Shown here: positions 1 to 8,426 of the stretch, piece by piece
Layout: every line of letters begins with the position of its first letter
How positions within the stretch are numbered: the first letter of the stretch is position 1
Assembly (NCBI GenBank): GCA_964583615.1
Contig: CAZOWM010000013.1
Location: 8,919 to 72,918, forward strand
Direction: 5' to 3'
From: CAZOWM01 sp964583615
GTDB lineage: Bacteria; Spirochaetota; B62-G9; DRHN01
DNA length: 64,000 nt
Program-made: the position numbers and the translations under genes
Notes under the pieces: generated by a model
Database searches by the model: none
Told to the model about the DNA's origin: nothing
Seen by the model: only the letters and a program-made list of their open reading frames with translations

Positions 1-372
1 ATCGAGCGCATCGCCGCCACGTCAGAAGCTGTCCGTGACTTCATCCGAAACATCAAGATTATCTATTCCATGAAACAAAAAACAGTGGAGGGGACAAAAA
101 ACAGAAGCTACCACTCATACGGGCTTGCGATCGACCTCATACCTGAAAGCTACGAGCACAAGCATGCCTACTGGAGGTGGAGCTCCGTGTTTACTCCTGA
201 TTGGGGAAACATTCCGCTGGAAGAACGCTGGATGCCTCCGGCGCAGATCGTTGAAAGCTTCGAAAAAAACGGATTCGTGTGGGGCGGAAAATGGTACTAC
301 TTCGATACCGTGCACTTCGAGTACAGGCCTGAAATCATCTACTCTTCACAGACCAGCGGTTCAGAGCATTAA
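1..372 (+). CDS. M15-type D-Ala-D-Ala carboxypeptidase-like protein (5' end outside window)
   Basis: The reading frame is already open at base 1 and the gene begins outside the window; 123 residues are visible and the ATG at 70 is internal. The visible part carries two zinc-site motifs of the M15/VanY-type peptidase family: SYHSYGLAID (His and Asp ligands) near residue 37, and the C-terminal DTVHFEYR with the last His ligand. Members cleave D-Ala-D-Ala or related peptidoglycan stem bonds, normally outside the cytoplasm; any signal peptide would lie in the missing part. Its stop overlaps the convergent FGGY kinase stop by four bases. The family assignment is fairly secure, the exact substrate is not. 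Confidence 0.75.
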   Translation: MERIAATSEAVRDFIRNIKIIYSMKQKTVEGTKNRSYHSYGLAIDLIPESYEHKHAYWRWSSVFTPDWGNIPLEERWMPPAQIVESFEKNGFVWGGKWYYFDTVHFEYRPEIIYSSQTSGSEH

Positions 373-1793
373 AAATACCCCCTCAGCCTGCACTCAGCGA
401 CAAATGTCTCGTAGAGCTCATCATACACAGCAACTTCTTTTGTATCGGGCTTAAATACGAGGTCCATCGTTACCATGTGCTCGATTGCCTCGCTCAGGCT
501 CGAATAGTACGCGCCGGATGCTGCAATCATCGCGGCACCGAACGCGGTCTCCACCACCCGTGCCTTGCAGATGTTCTTCTTGAGCACATTTGCGCGTATC
601 TGCATCCATGGCCTACTGTACGCTCCTCCACCCATCGAATAGATATTCTCGCCTACTGCATACCCGATGCCCGCAATTTTTTCATAGATCATTCTTTCCA
701 CATAGGACGCACCCTCGAGAAATGCCTTGAACATTACGAGCGGATCACATGCATCGGATTTTATAAAACCCCTGGCCTCCATATTGAGAAAGGGGAATTT
801 TTCGCTTTTTCGCGCCAGAGGGTAAACATACGCGCCGGTCGGCGCCATTTTTGCGATCTTATTATCGTACTCCTTGAGATCGTCATGAAAGAAAAGCCGG
901 AGCGCCTCCCCGCCCGTGTTGCTCGCTGCCCCGGGAAGCCAGTAACCCTCTGGGTGCCGGTGGGCGTAGATAAGCCCCTCGGGATCTTTTAAGAATTCGT
1001 CCGCTATTCCCCTGACCCCGAATACCGTGCCGATCGTGGTATTCCAGTCACCGGAAACCCGGGCACCGCTCGAATAAAAACCTGTGGTGGAATCTGTGGC
1101 CCCTGCAACGATTTTTACAGCGTGTTTGATGCCAAACCTTTCTCGTATACTGCGCTTCAGCTCGCCGATTACCTCTCCTGTCTTTACGACCTCCGGAAGC
1201 TTTTGGAGGGGCACTCCAAGCACCGACTCAATGGAATGCGGCCATTCACCTTTTGCAAGATCATAGCCGGTCTTTACTGCATTGGAAAAGTCCGTCGTCT
1301 CGAAATTGCCTGAAATAATGCCGCGGATATAATCAGCAGCGTGATTGAACTTGTAGGCCTTCTCAAAGAGCTCAGGTTTTTTGTTCTTTATCCATAGTAT
1401 CTTAGAGAGAGCAAAACTCGGTTTTACGGAAATGCCCGTTCGTGCGCGGATGTAGTCCGACTCCTCACGGGCACGCGAGTCATTGTGAAGCATGGCGTTC
1501 GAAAGCGGCCTGCAGCGTTTATCGACAGGCAGCACTGTTCCTGACGTCGAATCCACTGCAATTGCGAGAAGCTCGCAGTTTCCTGCATCGCCGAGGATGG
1601 AATCCAGCGTTTTCAGAAGGGGAAGCTCCCACGCTCTCGGGTCCTGTTCCGAATAGTGCTCGTCTTCGCAAAAGACAAAGCTTTTTTCTATACCGGCTGA
1701 ACGTTCGGAAAGTACTTCCCCTGCTGTATCCGTGAGAATCATTCTGATCCCCGTTGTGCCCATGTCTATGCCGAGAAATACTGCATTTTTCAT
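369..1793 (-). CDS. FGGY-family carbohydrate kinase
   Basis: This 474-residue protein is a normal-length FGGY sugar kinase. The N-terminal phosphate-binding motif GIDMGTTGIRM is at residues 8-18, and the C-terminal ATPase lobe has the SMGGGAYSRPWMQ glycine motif near residue 400. FGGY enzymes phosphorylate pentoses, polyols or glycerol with ATP; the substrate here cannot be read from sequence, and xylulokinase-like or erythritol-like roles are possible. I chose the ATG at 1793, because GAGAGGG lies about seven bases upstream, over the upstream-extended start at 1817. It follows a broken phosphotransferase gene on the same strand, so it may be the surviving member of a decaying sugar-use locus. 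Confidence 0.85.
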   Translation of the reverse strand: MKNAVFLGIDMGTTGIRMILTDTAGEVLSERSAGIEKSFVFCEDEHYSEQDPRAWELPLLKTLDSILGDAGNCELLAIAVDSTSGTVLPVDKRCRPLSNAMLHNDSRAREESDYIRARTGISVKPSFALSKILWIKNKKPELFEKAYKFNHAADYIRGIISGNFETTDFSNAVKTGYDLAKGEWPHSIESVLGVPLQKLPEVVKTGEVIGELKRSIRERFGIKHAVKIVAGATDSTTGFYSSGARVSGDWNTTIGTVFGVRGIADEFLKDPEGLIYAHRHPEGYWLPGAASNTGGEALRLFFHDDLKEYDNKIAKMAPTGAYVYPLARKSEKFPFLNMEARGFIKSDACDPLVMFKAFLEGASYVERMIYEKIAGIGYAVGENIYSMGGGAYSRPWMQIRANVLKKNICKARVVETAFGAAMIAASGAYYSSLSEAIEHMVTMDLVFKPDTKEVAVYDELYETFVAECRLRGYF

Positions 1794-1809
1794 ATGTTTC
1801 CCTCTCAGG

Positions 1810-2695
1810 TCAGGCATTGAGAACAGCGTACACCGTATCCGTGAGTTTTTTCCAGTTCAACTCAACCCACCCCATCACTCTGACATTGTGCTGAAGATAG
1901 ATAAGGTACTCAAAAGGGTTCGGTTTCTTTATATAGTAATCGTCCAGGTCCCAGTTCAGCACATAGAGGTTGCTCGCCTTTATCATCAGTGGAAGGCAGT
2001 GTATTTCGCTTTCATTAAACGCACCGAGTGATGGAAGCTTATTTATCTCTTCAACGAACGTCGATCTTCGTGTTTCCCGTTCTCTTCGCATACTTCATCA
2101 GGTTCCCGGATATTGCGGGTAAAAGCTCGTTTATCTTCGGCTCATACCGCCGCCCTTCGGGCTTCAGATCGCTCACCGCATCGTGATATCGTGCGAGGAC
2201 CCGGGCAGAATCCTGAAGCTCTCTTATACTGCATGCGGGGTTGTCCCACGTGTATTTATCCTCTCCTTCAAGGTACTGAAAAATGGCAAAATATCTCTCC
2301 TCTCCGTTATTTTTCATCACTTCCTTGACGTAGCTTCCACCGTCTTTTTTGAAAATGAGGCCCGCCACGAGATCGAAGTGCTTTTTCATGAGATGTTTTA
2401 CTATGGAGTGTTCGAAACGAACCTCATCCTCTCTGATCCCCTTCTTGTACCTGCGAAAAAAATATTTCGTCTTCTTCCCGTTTTTGCTTGTCTCGATTTC
2501 ATAACTTACATTCACGTACCCTCTATCGAGCTTCTTTACACCGACGAGCTCACCGATATCGTAATTCTCCGATAGAATCACCGCAAGGTGATCCGCCATA
2601 TAACTTTTATCGATCGCCTCCTGAAGGTTCCGGGTGTTCGTCACGAGCTTTTCCATGATGTTTCTCAACTCTTCAAGCTGTTCCAGTTCCATCAT
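1810..2695 (-). pseudogene. Aminoglycoside/choline-kinase-fold phosphotransferase, frameshifted with catalytic loop deleted
   Basis: Two overlapping frames make up one damaged gene. The first (2695 to 2051) reads from a good start after GAGGAGGA through an N-lobe (DRGYVNVSYEI, then a FRRYKKG lysine motif) to a C-lobe helix ending at KRTGNTK. The second frame (open from 2091 or earlier to 1810) resumes with FVEEINKLPSLG and a C-terminal part rich in Trp and Tyr. Families of this fold carry HGDxHxxN and DFD motifs between these parts; both are absent. The gap implies loss of roughly 90 codons plus a change of frame. I infer a non-functional kinase. Small-molecule sugar or amino-sugar kinase is the most likely ancestry. 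Confidence 0.7.
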
Positions 2696-2742
2696 TCCTC
2701 CTCAATACAAATGTTGTACTTTCCATGGGGCAGCGCGCCTTC

Positions 2743-3072
2743 TCATTTCCCGCGTTTCTGTACCTCGATCTTGCGGATTATTTTTGCGGGCATTGCTTTC
2801 TGCGTGAGGTTCGACACCCCGACGATGGTCATCATCCCTGCAAGCATGGCCGCAGAAAAAGAGCGACAAATATCCCTGCGTATATGCCCCACTTGTTCGC
2901 ACGTTTGAGGTACAGCGCTGCGGTGAGAGCCGGGAACAGCATCGTATACACAATAAAACCGTCACCCATTCATCCTCCCGAGACTCCACCAAAACCGGGA
3001 GATTGCGTCCAAAAGTCACTGTACGTTAACCCACCGCCGATCTTTTTGGGAGATTGAAATTCAGCAGTATTC
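2743..3072 (-). pseudogene. Sodium:solute symporter C-terminal remnant
   Basis: Read on the minus strand, a membrane-protein tail appears in broken form: GGGLTYSDFWTQSPGF, then a TGA at 2970-2972, then DGFIVYTMLFPALTAALYLK and a helix with KRANKWGIYAGI, which resembles the late transmembrane segments of the SSF symporter family. A one-base loss in a run of five T (plus-strand A run at 2856-2860) shifts the frame to SAAMLAGMMTIVGVSNLTQK and a stop at 2743. About 400 upstream residues of a normal symporter are missing. The remnant lies beside the broken phosphotransferase and may have supplied its substrate. The family call is by motif resemblance only. Confidence 0.5.
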
Positions 3073-3162
3073 TAAATGAAACGGAGGGAATTTACAAGAA
3101 AAGTTCATTCCACAATGATCGATGGGTACAGAGATCGGCACCACCCCGGGTATCGCCCTGTC

Positions 3163-3846
3163 TCAGTACACCCGGTAGCGTTTGTACCCTTCTTTTTTCT
3201 GAAATAGCTTTACGCAGAGCAGTCCGAAAAGAAACCCCCCGATATGCGCGAACCAAGCCACATTGCTCGCCATCCCCCCCACACTGGAGATGAGCTGCAT
3301 GAAAAACCAGATCCCGATAAACACACCTGCAGGAACGTTTATCACTGTGATAAAGATGAAAATGAACATGAGAGTTTTCACGCGTGCTCTCGGGAATTTC
3401 AGTATGTACCCACCGAGCACGGCGGAAACCGCACCGCTCGCGCCGATAACCGTAATGGTCGAGGCTGCGAAGATAAGTATCTGAACAAGGGATGCGACAA
3501 CCCCTCCCAAAAGATAAAAAAACACGAATCTGAAGCTCCCCATGATGTCCTCGATATTGTTTCCGAATATCCAGAGAAACCACATGTTTCCGAGAAGATG
3601 GAACAGCGAACCGTGGAGAAACAATGAAGTCACGAGCGTGACGTAGGGCCCGAGAAAGACCTTTGGATTGAGGTCGACCGCCCTGGTAATCTCGAAGGGA
3701 ACGACGCCGTATTTTGCAACGAAGAAACTCCGAGAGCTCCCCATTAGCAGCTCGGCGATGTAGATAACAACGTTGACCGCGATGAATATTACGGTCATAT
3801 ACGGAAAATTCTTTGTCGGATTATCGTCCTTTAAGGGAAAAAACAT
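3163..3846 (-). CDS. Rhomboid-family intramembrane serine protease
   Basis: The 227-residue protein has about six hydrophobic segments and the two catalytic signatures of rhomboids: GASGAVSA near residues 135-142 with the nucleophile Ser, and a late His in AHIGGFLFG near residue 203. The HGSLFHLLGNMWFLW stretch after the first helix is the conserved loop-2/helix-2 motif of the family. Rhomboids cleave single-pass membrane proteins inside the inner membrane. The start follows AAGGGTGAGGT. It lies 56 bp behind the MFS gene on the same strand and could be cotranscribed. No substrate is evident. Confidence 0.92.
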   Translation of the reverse strand: MFFPLKDDNPTKNFPYMTVIFIAVNVVIYIAELLMGSSRSFFVAKYGVVPFEITRAVDLNPKVFLGPYVTLVTSLFLHGSLFHLLGNMWFLWIFGNNIEDIMGSFRFVFFYLLGGVVASLVQILIFAASTITVIGASGAVSAVLGGYILKFPRARVKTLMFIFIFITVINVPAGVFIGIWFFMQLISSVGGMASNVAWFAHIGGFLFGLLCVKLFQKKEGYKRYRVY

Positions 3847-3902
3847 ACCTCACCCTTTCAAATCGACATGGAAAAGAAGCTGTTAAAACGATAATATAAT
3901 CT

Positions 3903-5192
3903 TCAGCGTTTATCAACATAGTTTCGGGCAGCTTCCCTCCCTTTTTTCTCATTCACAAAAATGAGAATCATGGTGCCCAAAAAGAAATAGAAAATAGTAG
4001 AGAGGATCGCGAGTCGGTTTGAAGCGAACAGATAGGACATCAGCCCGAAGGAGAGTATTCCAAGGATCGCAGAAGCCTTTCCCGCAAGGCCCCAGAACCC
4101 GAAAAACTCAGCGCTCTTCGACTTTGGTGAAAAGAGCCCCACAAGCGCCCTCGCAGAACTCTGGCTCGCCCCCATTGCGAGGCCCGCCAGATTCGCGACT
4201 CCCCAAAATCCTGCCGCGCTCCGCAGGAAAAACGCCGTGACAACCGTCGTCATCCACATGATCAGGGTAATGAGAATCGTCTTTTTGGATCCGACCTTGT
4301 CTTCAACGAACCCGAAAAGGAAGGCCCCGACTGCAGCGGTGATGTTGACGACAATGATCATCAGCACGGACATCCCAGCGGAAAATCCAAGCTCCTTCTG
4401 GGCGTATACGGCGGCAAATGCGATGACCACCGCAATCCCTGAGTAAAAGAAGAAAAAAGAAACAAGAAATTTCACAAGCTCTTTGAAATCGGCGATGCGC
4501 CTGAACGTGTCAGTGAGCCGCATAAACGCGATCGAAAAAATCGTGTCCTCCTCTGGAATCGTTTTCTTCTGCCTTGTTTCCCGGACCCAGAGAAATGTAG
4601 GCACAGCCGCGGCGGCGAAAAACCCCGCAGTGACAAGATTGCTCAGCCGTATGGGAAGAAAGCTTTCTTCCGCACCCACGGGTGTGTAGTAGGTGAGAAT
4701 GACAAGACAGAGTCCAAGCGAGAGCAGGCCGCCCACATACCCGAAGCTCCACGCGTAACCTGAAATTCTTCCCATCTCTTTTTCTCCTGCGATCTCCGGA
4801 AGAAAGCTAGACACAAAGTTCTCGCTTGCAGAAAACCCGACATTCGAGAGCACGACAAAAACCATTGCACGCACGACATGGCCCGGTTTGATGAAAAAAA
4901 GCAGTCCGGTAAACACCACACAGAGCAGGTAGGAAAAGAACAGAAACCGCTTCTTTAATCCCGTATAATCGGCGAGAGCGCCGAACAGGGGCCCGAATAT
5001 AATCACGATAAGATAGGATATCGAAAGCGTGATCGACCACATAAGCTCACCTCTGTTTGCTTCCGTTACCACGAAGCGCACGAAGTACGCATTGAACAGT
5101 GCGGTAATAATCACAGTAGTGTACGATGAGTTTGCAAAATCGAACATCATGAATCCAAATATTTCGCGTTTGTGCGCGCGGTCTCTGTTCAT
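3903..5192 (-). CDS. MFS transporter, UMF1/Atg22-like
   Basis: This 429-residue protein has about twelve hydrophobic helices and the opening FGFMMFDFANSSYTTVI, which is typical of the UMF1 (Atg22-like) branch of the major facilitator superfamily. The intracellular loop has the family-like GALADYTGLKKR motif. Relatives are thought to export amino acids or small metabolites, but the cargo here is unknown. The start follows GAAGAGGAGATCAC, a strong ribosome binding site. The 340 bp upstream contain a plausible promoter on the same strand. Confidence 0.85.
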   Translation of the reverse strand: MNRDRAHKREIFGFMMFDFANSSYTTVIITALFNAYFVRFVVTEANRGELMWSITLSISYLIVIIFGPLFGALADYTGLKKRFLFFSYLLCVVFTGLLFFIKPGHVVRAMVFVVLSNVGFSASENFVSSFLPEIAGEKEMGRISGYAWSFGYVGGLLSLGLCLVILTYYTPVGAEESFLPIRLSNLVTAGFFAAAAVPTFLWVRETRQKKTIPEEDTIFSIAFMRLTDTFRRIADFKELVKFLVSFFFFYSGIAVVIAFAAVYAQKELGFSAGMSVLMIIVVNITAAVGAFLFGFVEDKVGSKKTILITLIMWMTTVVTAFFLRSAAGFWGVANLAGLAMGASQSSARALVGLFSPKSKSAEFFGFWGLAGKASAILGILSFGLMSYLFASNRLAILSTIFYFFLGTMILIFVNEKKGREAARNYVDKR

Positions 5193-5535
5193 GTGATCTC
5201 CTCTTCAGAAGGGGTCTTTCTCTGCTGCATATCGGGTGTGGTCCTGAACGGCTCCGTTCAATCTCTCGCTGCACGGGGAAAACGCTTGCGAGTGATTCCC
5301 ATTATTTATAAACTATGCGGGTATTTTTGCAAAGGATAAAATTCCTCAAAAAAAACGCATATGAAAGAAACCGAATATATTCCAGCCCGTTGAATACTGT
5401 TCAAATAATTGTATCATTTATTACTCATTCTATACTATTGTTCGTAAGACATGCCGCCGAACGATCAAACTCAACGGCACCAGTAGAAATTATCAGAATA
5501 GTCAATCTGAGTGGATACGGTTTTGAATGCTAGAT
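5193..5535. other. AT-rich intergenic stretch between MFS gene and restriction island
   Basis: There is no convincing gene in this interval. A 72-codon plus-strand frame (5315-5533) has no ribosome binding site and no family resemblance. Base composition becomes visibly AT-rich at about 5300 and stays so through the restriction-modification genes, so this is probably the left edge of an acquired island. No direct repeat or integrase was found at the edge. Confidence 0.5.
5305..5332 (-). promoter_or_regulatory. Putative sigma70-type promoter for the MFS gene
   Basis: On the minus strand TTGCAA (5332-5327) is followed by a 16-base spacer and TATAAA (5310-5305). It points at the MFS transporter about 110 bp downstream. 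The assignment is by consensus match alone. Confidence 0.4.
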
Positions 5536-6168
5536 TTATCTTTTTAATCGTTTAATTTCCTGCAGTATCTCACTAATTACTTCTTTGTTTATTATTACTT
5601 TCTTGTCTCCAGATTTTGATGAAAAAATATAAAACACTTTGCCCCCGTATTCTTTTGTAAATTTTTCATGGGTTACTTTTTGAAGCCCTTTTTCTTTAAA
5701 TATTTGAGAAAGTTGAATACCCTGATTTACAGGCTTTATCTGTATCCCAATAAATTTATCTTTGATTCTCATAAAGAAGTCAACATTGTAAAGTCTGTCC
5801 CACCTGTCAGGCGCAGGTTCTATTTTCAACCCGAGTTCATTCTCAAGCTGCCCATATATTGTTTTAATTTCAGTCATATAGCCATCAAACGTTCGGTCAA
5901 TAACGAGTTGAATCATATAATCTATGCAATCCTGTTCTGTTATTTCTTCTACTTCCGCCTGAATTACTTCGGTTATTTTTATGTAGAGTTTTTTACCGAG
6001 GCTTTCGATATGTTCTTTTGATCGGACGTTTTTAAAATAATATTCACGCCATTCTCCAATCGTTTTAGGTGCGCATTGTCAAATATTCTCAGAAGTTGAA
6101 CCCACATTCCGTTTAAAATTCAGTTGAAAGCGGTTCATTACACTATTTAATATCCATTCTTTAGCCAT
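5536..6168 (-). pseudogene. MjaI-type restriction endonuclease with in-frame TGA
   Basis: From ATG 6168 the frame runs for 210 codons, normal for MjaI-family endonucleases, but codon 30 is TGA (6081-6079). The text before it (NRFQLNFKRNVGS) and after it (QCAPKTIGEWREYYFKN, then TEIKTIYGQLENELG, EPAPDRWDRLYNVDFF and QIKPVNQG) reads as one conserved protein. MjaI itself cuts CTAG; that specificity is known for the founding member only. The gene begins ten bases after the methyltransferase stop, a usual M-then-R operon. Either the enzyme is dead, or translation restarts downstream, or the stop is read through or a sequence error (CGA or TGG would repair it). The longest stop-free ATG frame is 5916 to 5536. 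Confidence 0.75.
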
Positions 6169-6178
6169 AATATCTTTC

Positions 6179-7450
6179 TCAAATGCATAAAAATTTGTTT
6201 TTGTATTTGAAATCAACCTTAGTATCAACTTCTGCCAGTCCTTTTTTAATTAAATGAGCATTGATGAATGTTTTATTTTTTAAATATAAATAACAAAGTA
6301 GGTTGTTATGTTCATCGAATTTTTTATTGTCATATTTCAAAAAAACTTTATTTCCTTTTACCCGTTCTCTTAAAAAGGCGACCGCCTCTTTTTTTATAAT
6401 TTTCTTTTCTTTTACGCCAAGGAGACGGACAATTAAATCATTGTTTAGTTTTAATAATTCCGGGCTTATAATTTCTTTTACAGAATAGTATTGCTCACGT
6501 TCTGCGCGATTCTTGTCGATCCTTGAACCAAACTGTAGCTTCTTCGGGTCTATCCTCTTATCAAGTTTATGCGGGTCCTTAAAAATATAGGGTAATTTAT
6601 CAATATCTTTATTTAAATCTGTATTTACACTATCTTTTAAAAATACATATTCTGTACCTTCTATGTCTGGTTGATTTACATTTAATTTTTCCTTTATTTT
6701 CGAAATAAATTCACCATTAATTTCATAACCAACCGAGTTTCGCCCTAAATTACGTGCTGCAAGAGAAGTTGTTCCGCTACCAAGAAATGGGTCTAATACA
6801 GTGTCCTCGACGAAAGCGAACATTTTGATGAGTCTTGCAGGCAATTCTTCAGGAAACATAGCAAGGTGGCCGTTTTGCTTTACACCTGCAAAGTTCCAGT
6901 GGCCGGAAAAATAAGTATTCCACTCTTCTTTAGTCATTGAAGATAAATTCTTCTGCTCTCTCGTCGGTTGGGGCGGGTTGCCTTGTTTTTTAAATAGCAG
7001 GATAAACTCGTAGTCAATCTTTAAAATTCCATTCCGAGGGTAGGGAAAACTTCCCATTATTGTAGCTCCACCTGTTGTGTTGGTCGTTGTTACTTTCTGC
7101 CAAATAATAGCTCCCATGTAGTCGAATCCCACGGTTTCACAGAATTTGATAATTTCAGTCCTGATAGGAATAACTTTGTAACGCCCGTAATAAACCGATC
7201 GGGCAAACTGGTCACCAATATTAATACAAAGACGACAACCCGGGTATAACACCCTGTCACACTCTTTCCACACAAGATTTACATTATTTATATAGCTTTC
7301 GTAACTTTCATGAAAGCCAATCTGTGTATCAGTCCCATAATCTTTTAACTGCCAGTATGGTGGAGAAGTAATGATTAGGTGAACAGATTTATCAGATAAA
7401 AGATTCATCTGTCGGCTATCACCATTTATTATTCTATGAATAGTTTTCAA
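6179..7450 (-). CDS. Beta-class cytosine-N4-type DNA methyltransferase with SNase-like tail
   Basis: This 423-residue protein has catalytic motif IV as TSPPYWQLKDYG near residue 29 and the SAM-binding motif VLDPFLGSGTTSLAARN near residue 215, the order expected of beta-class enzymes. The SPPY form points to N4-cytosine methylation. After residue 340 comes KGNKVFLKYDNKKFDEHNN and LLCYLYLKNKTFINAHLIKK, which resembles the staphylococcal-nuclease fold without its catalytic arginines. The start is TTG at 7450 with GTGGAG upstream. It is visibly AT-rich compared with flanking genes. Modification protects against the partner endonuclease downstream. Methyltransferase is firm; base specificity and the tail's fold are inferred. 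Confidence 0.88.
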   Translation of the reverse strand: MKTIHRIINGDSRQMNLLSDKSVHLIITSPPYWQLKDYGTDTQIGFHESYESYINNVNLVWKECDRVLYPGCRLCINIGDQFARSVYYGRYKVIPIRTEIIKFCETVGFDYMGAIIWQKVTTTNTTGGATIMGSFPYPRNGILKIDYEFILLFKKQGNPPQPTREQKNLSSMTKEEWNTYFSGHWNFAGVKQNGHLAMFPEELPARLIKMFAFVEDTVLDPFLGSGTTSLAARNLGRNSVGYEINGEFISKIKEKLNVNQPDIEGTEYVFLKDSVNTDLNKDIDKLPYIFKDPHKLDKRIDPKKLQFGSRIDKNRAEREQYYSVKEIISPELLKLNNDLIVRLLGVKEKKIIKKEAVAFLRERVKGNKVFLKYDNKKFDEHNNLLCYLYLKNKTFINAHLIKKGLAEVDTKVDFKYKNKFLCI

Positions 7451-7623
7451 TTTATTACTCCACCACTATTGTTTTCATTATTTAACAACACAACTAACGA
7501 ATATATTGCAAATTGAAGTACTGCCCTTGCCATGACATGCTTTACACTGTTTATCACCCTACCCGGGAGTGCTCTGCGTAAAAAAAGCTGTATTTGAGCA
7601 ACTTTCATTTCTAATTCGCTCAC
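7447..7623 (-). CDS. Possible 58-residue leader protein coupled to the methyltransferase
   Basis: An open frame runs from GTG 7623, preceded by AGGAT, to a TGA that shares two bases with the TTG start of the methyltransferase. That overlap would allow translational coupling. The peptide has basic residues in its first third (LRRALPGRVI) followed by a hydrophobic patch (VLQFAIYSLVVLL). It does not look like a helix-turn-helix controller protein. An alternative frame on the same strand holds CKACHGKG, a zinc-knuckle-like fragment, so the stretch could equally be debris from an older gene. Confidence 0.3.
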   Translation of the reverse strand: MSELEMKVAQIQLFLRRALPGRVINSVKHVMARAVLQFAIYSLVVLLNNENNSGGVIN

Positions 7624-7779
7624 ATGTTATCCTATTTTCTTCATTAATTCAACTTGAAACCGAACAGGTTATAGTGCGGGAAGGGAAGTGGTTTAAGGAT
7701 CGCCTCTGGATATTGGCCACACAATAAAAATGGCCCTGAGGGCCCACAGTTCTCAAAAAATTTCACAACATGCACCATA
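7624..7779. other. Remaining gap between the restriction island and ogt
   Basis: Together with the weak 58-codon frame this makes a roughly 330-base stretch without a secure gene. It holds the ogt terminator hairpin at 7732-7744 and the presumed right edge of the AT-rich island near 7660. No promoter with a clear consensus was found for the methyltransferase. Confidence 0.4.
7724..7745 (-). terminator. Rho-independent terminator after ogt
   Basis: On the minus strand GGCCC pairs with GGGCC around a three-base loop (7744-7732) and is followed by ATTTTTATT. It sits about 35 bp past the ogt stop. Confidence 0.6.
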
Positions 7780-8364
7780 TCAGTAGTAAAATCGGCCTTC
7801 GGCCACCGTTCCGCCTTCGAGAACCGAAACCCCCTCCATTTTCAGCAGCGCGCTCTTCATGGCCGCTCCCCCCTGGTACCCTCCAAGCGTGCCGTCGGAA
7901 CGGATGGTTCTGTGACAGGGAATGATAAGAGGAAATGGATTATTTGCAAGGCACATACCAGCAGCGCGAGCTCCGTTCGGTTTCCCTGCGTGAGCGGCCA
8001 GCCGCCGGTAGGTGCTCACATATCCCCGGGAGATCGCATGCTCAGCTCCGAGGATCTTTTTCTGGAAATCCGAGCAGAGGTCCATCCGGACTGCGTCGAG
8101 AGAAAATGCGACGTCCTCTCCTGAAAGAAATGCCTCGATATTCTCTGAAACATCATCAATGTCCCGGCACGAATCATTCGACGCAGCAGGAAACGAGAAC
8201 CACACCCGCTCAATGGCCTGTCCGTCTGAATTCGAAAAAACGACACGATAAATTTTCGGCCGCTTTTCATGCACATGCCACAGTACGGCGATCTGCCCAT
8301 AGGGGCTCGAGATGAAATGTACTGACATCGAGTCGTTTTTTACGATCCTCACATGTTCCACCAT
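7780..8364 (-). CDS. ogt: Methylated-DNA--protein-cysteine methyltransferase
   Basis: The 194-residue protein carries the active-site signature PLIIPCHRTIRSDGTLGGYQ, whose Cys accepts the methyl group from O6-methylguanine in a suicide reaction, plus the preceding winged-helix region with RAAGMCLANNPF (the family RAVGxAxxxNP arginine-finger helix). The N-terminal domain is degenerate as in other Ogt/MGMT proteins. The start context is weak, and the Met at residue 12 is an alternative. It is followed by a terminator, so it ends its transcript. The gene is well separated from the AT-rich island next door. Confidence 0.92.
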   Translation of the reverse strand: MVEHVRIVKNDSMSVHFISSPYGQIAVLWHVHEKRPKIYRVVFSNSDGQAIERVWFSFPAASNDSCRDIDDVSENIEAFLSGEDVAFSLDAVRMDLCSDFQKKILGAEHAISRGYVSTYRRLAAHAGKPNGARAAGMCLANNPFPLIIPCHRTIRSDGTLGGYQGGAAMKSALLKMEGVSVLEGGTVAEGRFYY

Positions 8365-8426
8365 CGTACTTACCCCGGCTTGGATCCTAAAATACCATAC
8401 TCACTTTTCCATGTGGTTGATACAAT

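Noticed and set aside
5536..7623. Idea that the AT-rich R-M island is a mobile element with ends
   Set aside because: No integrase, transposase, terminal inverted repeat or target duplication is visible; base composition alone supports only possible transfer.
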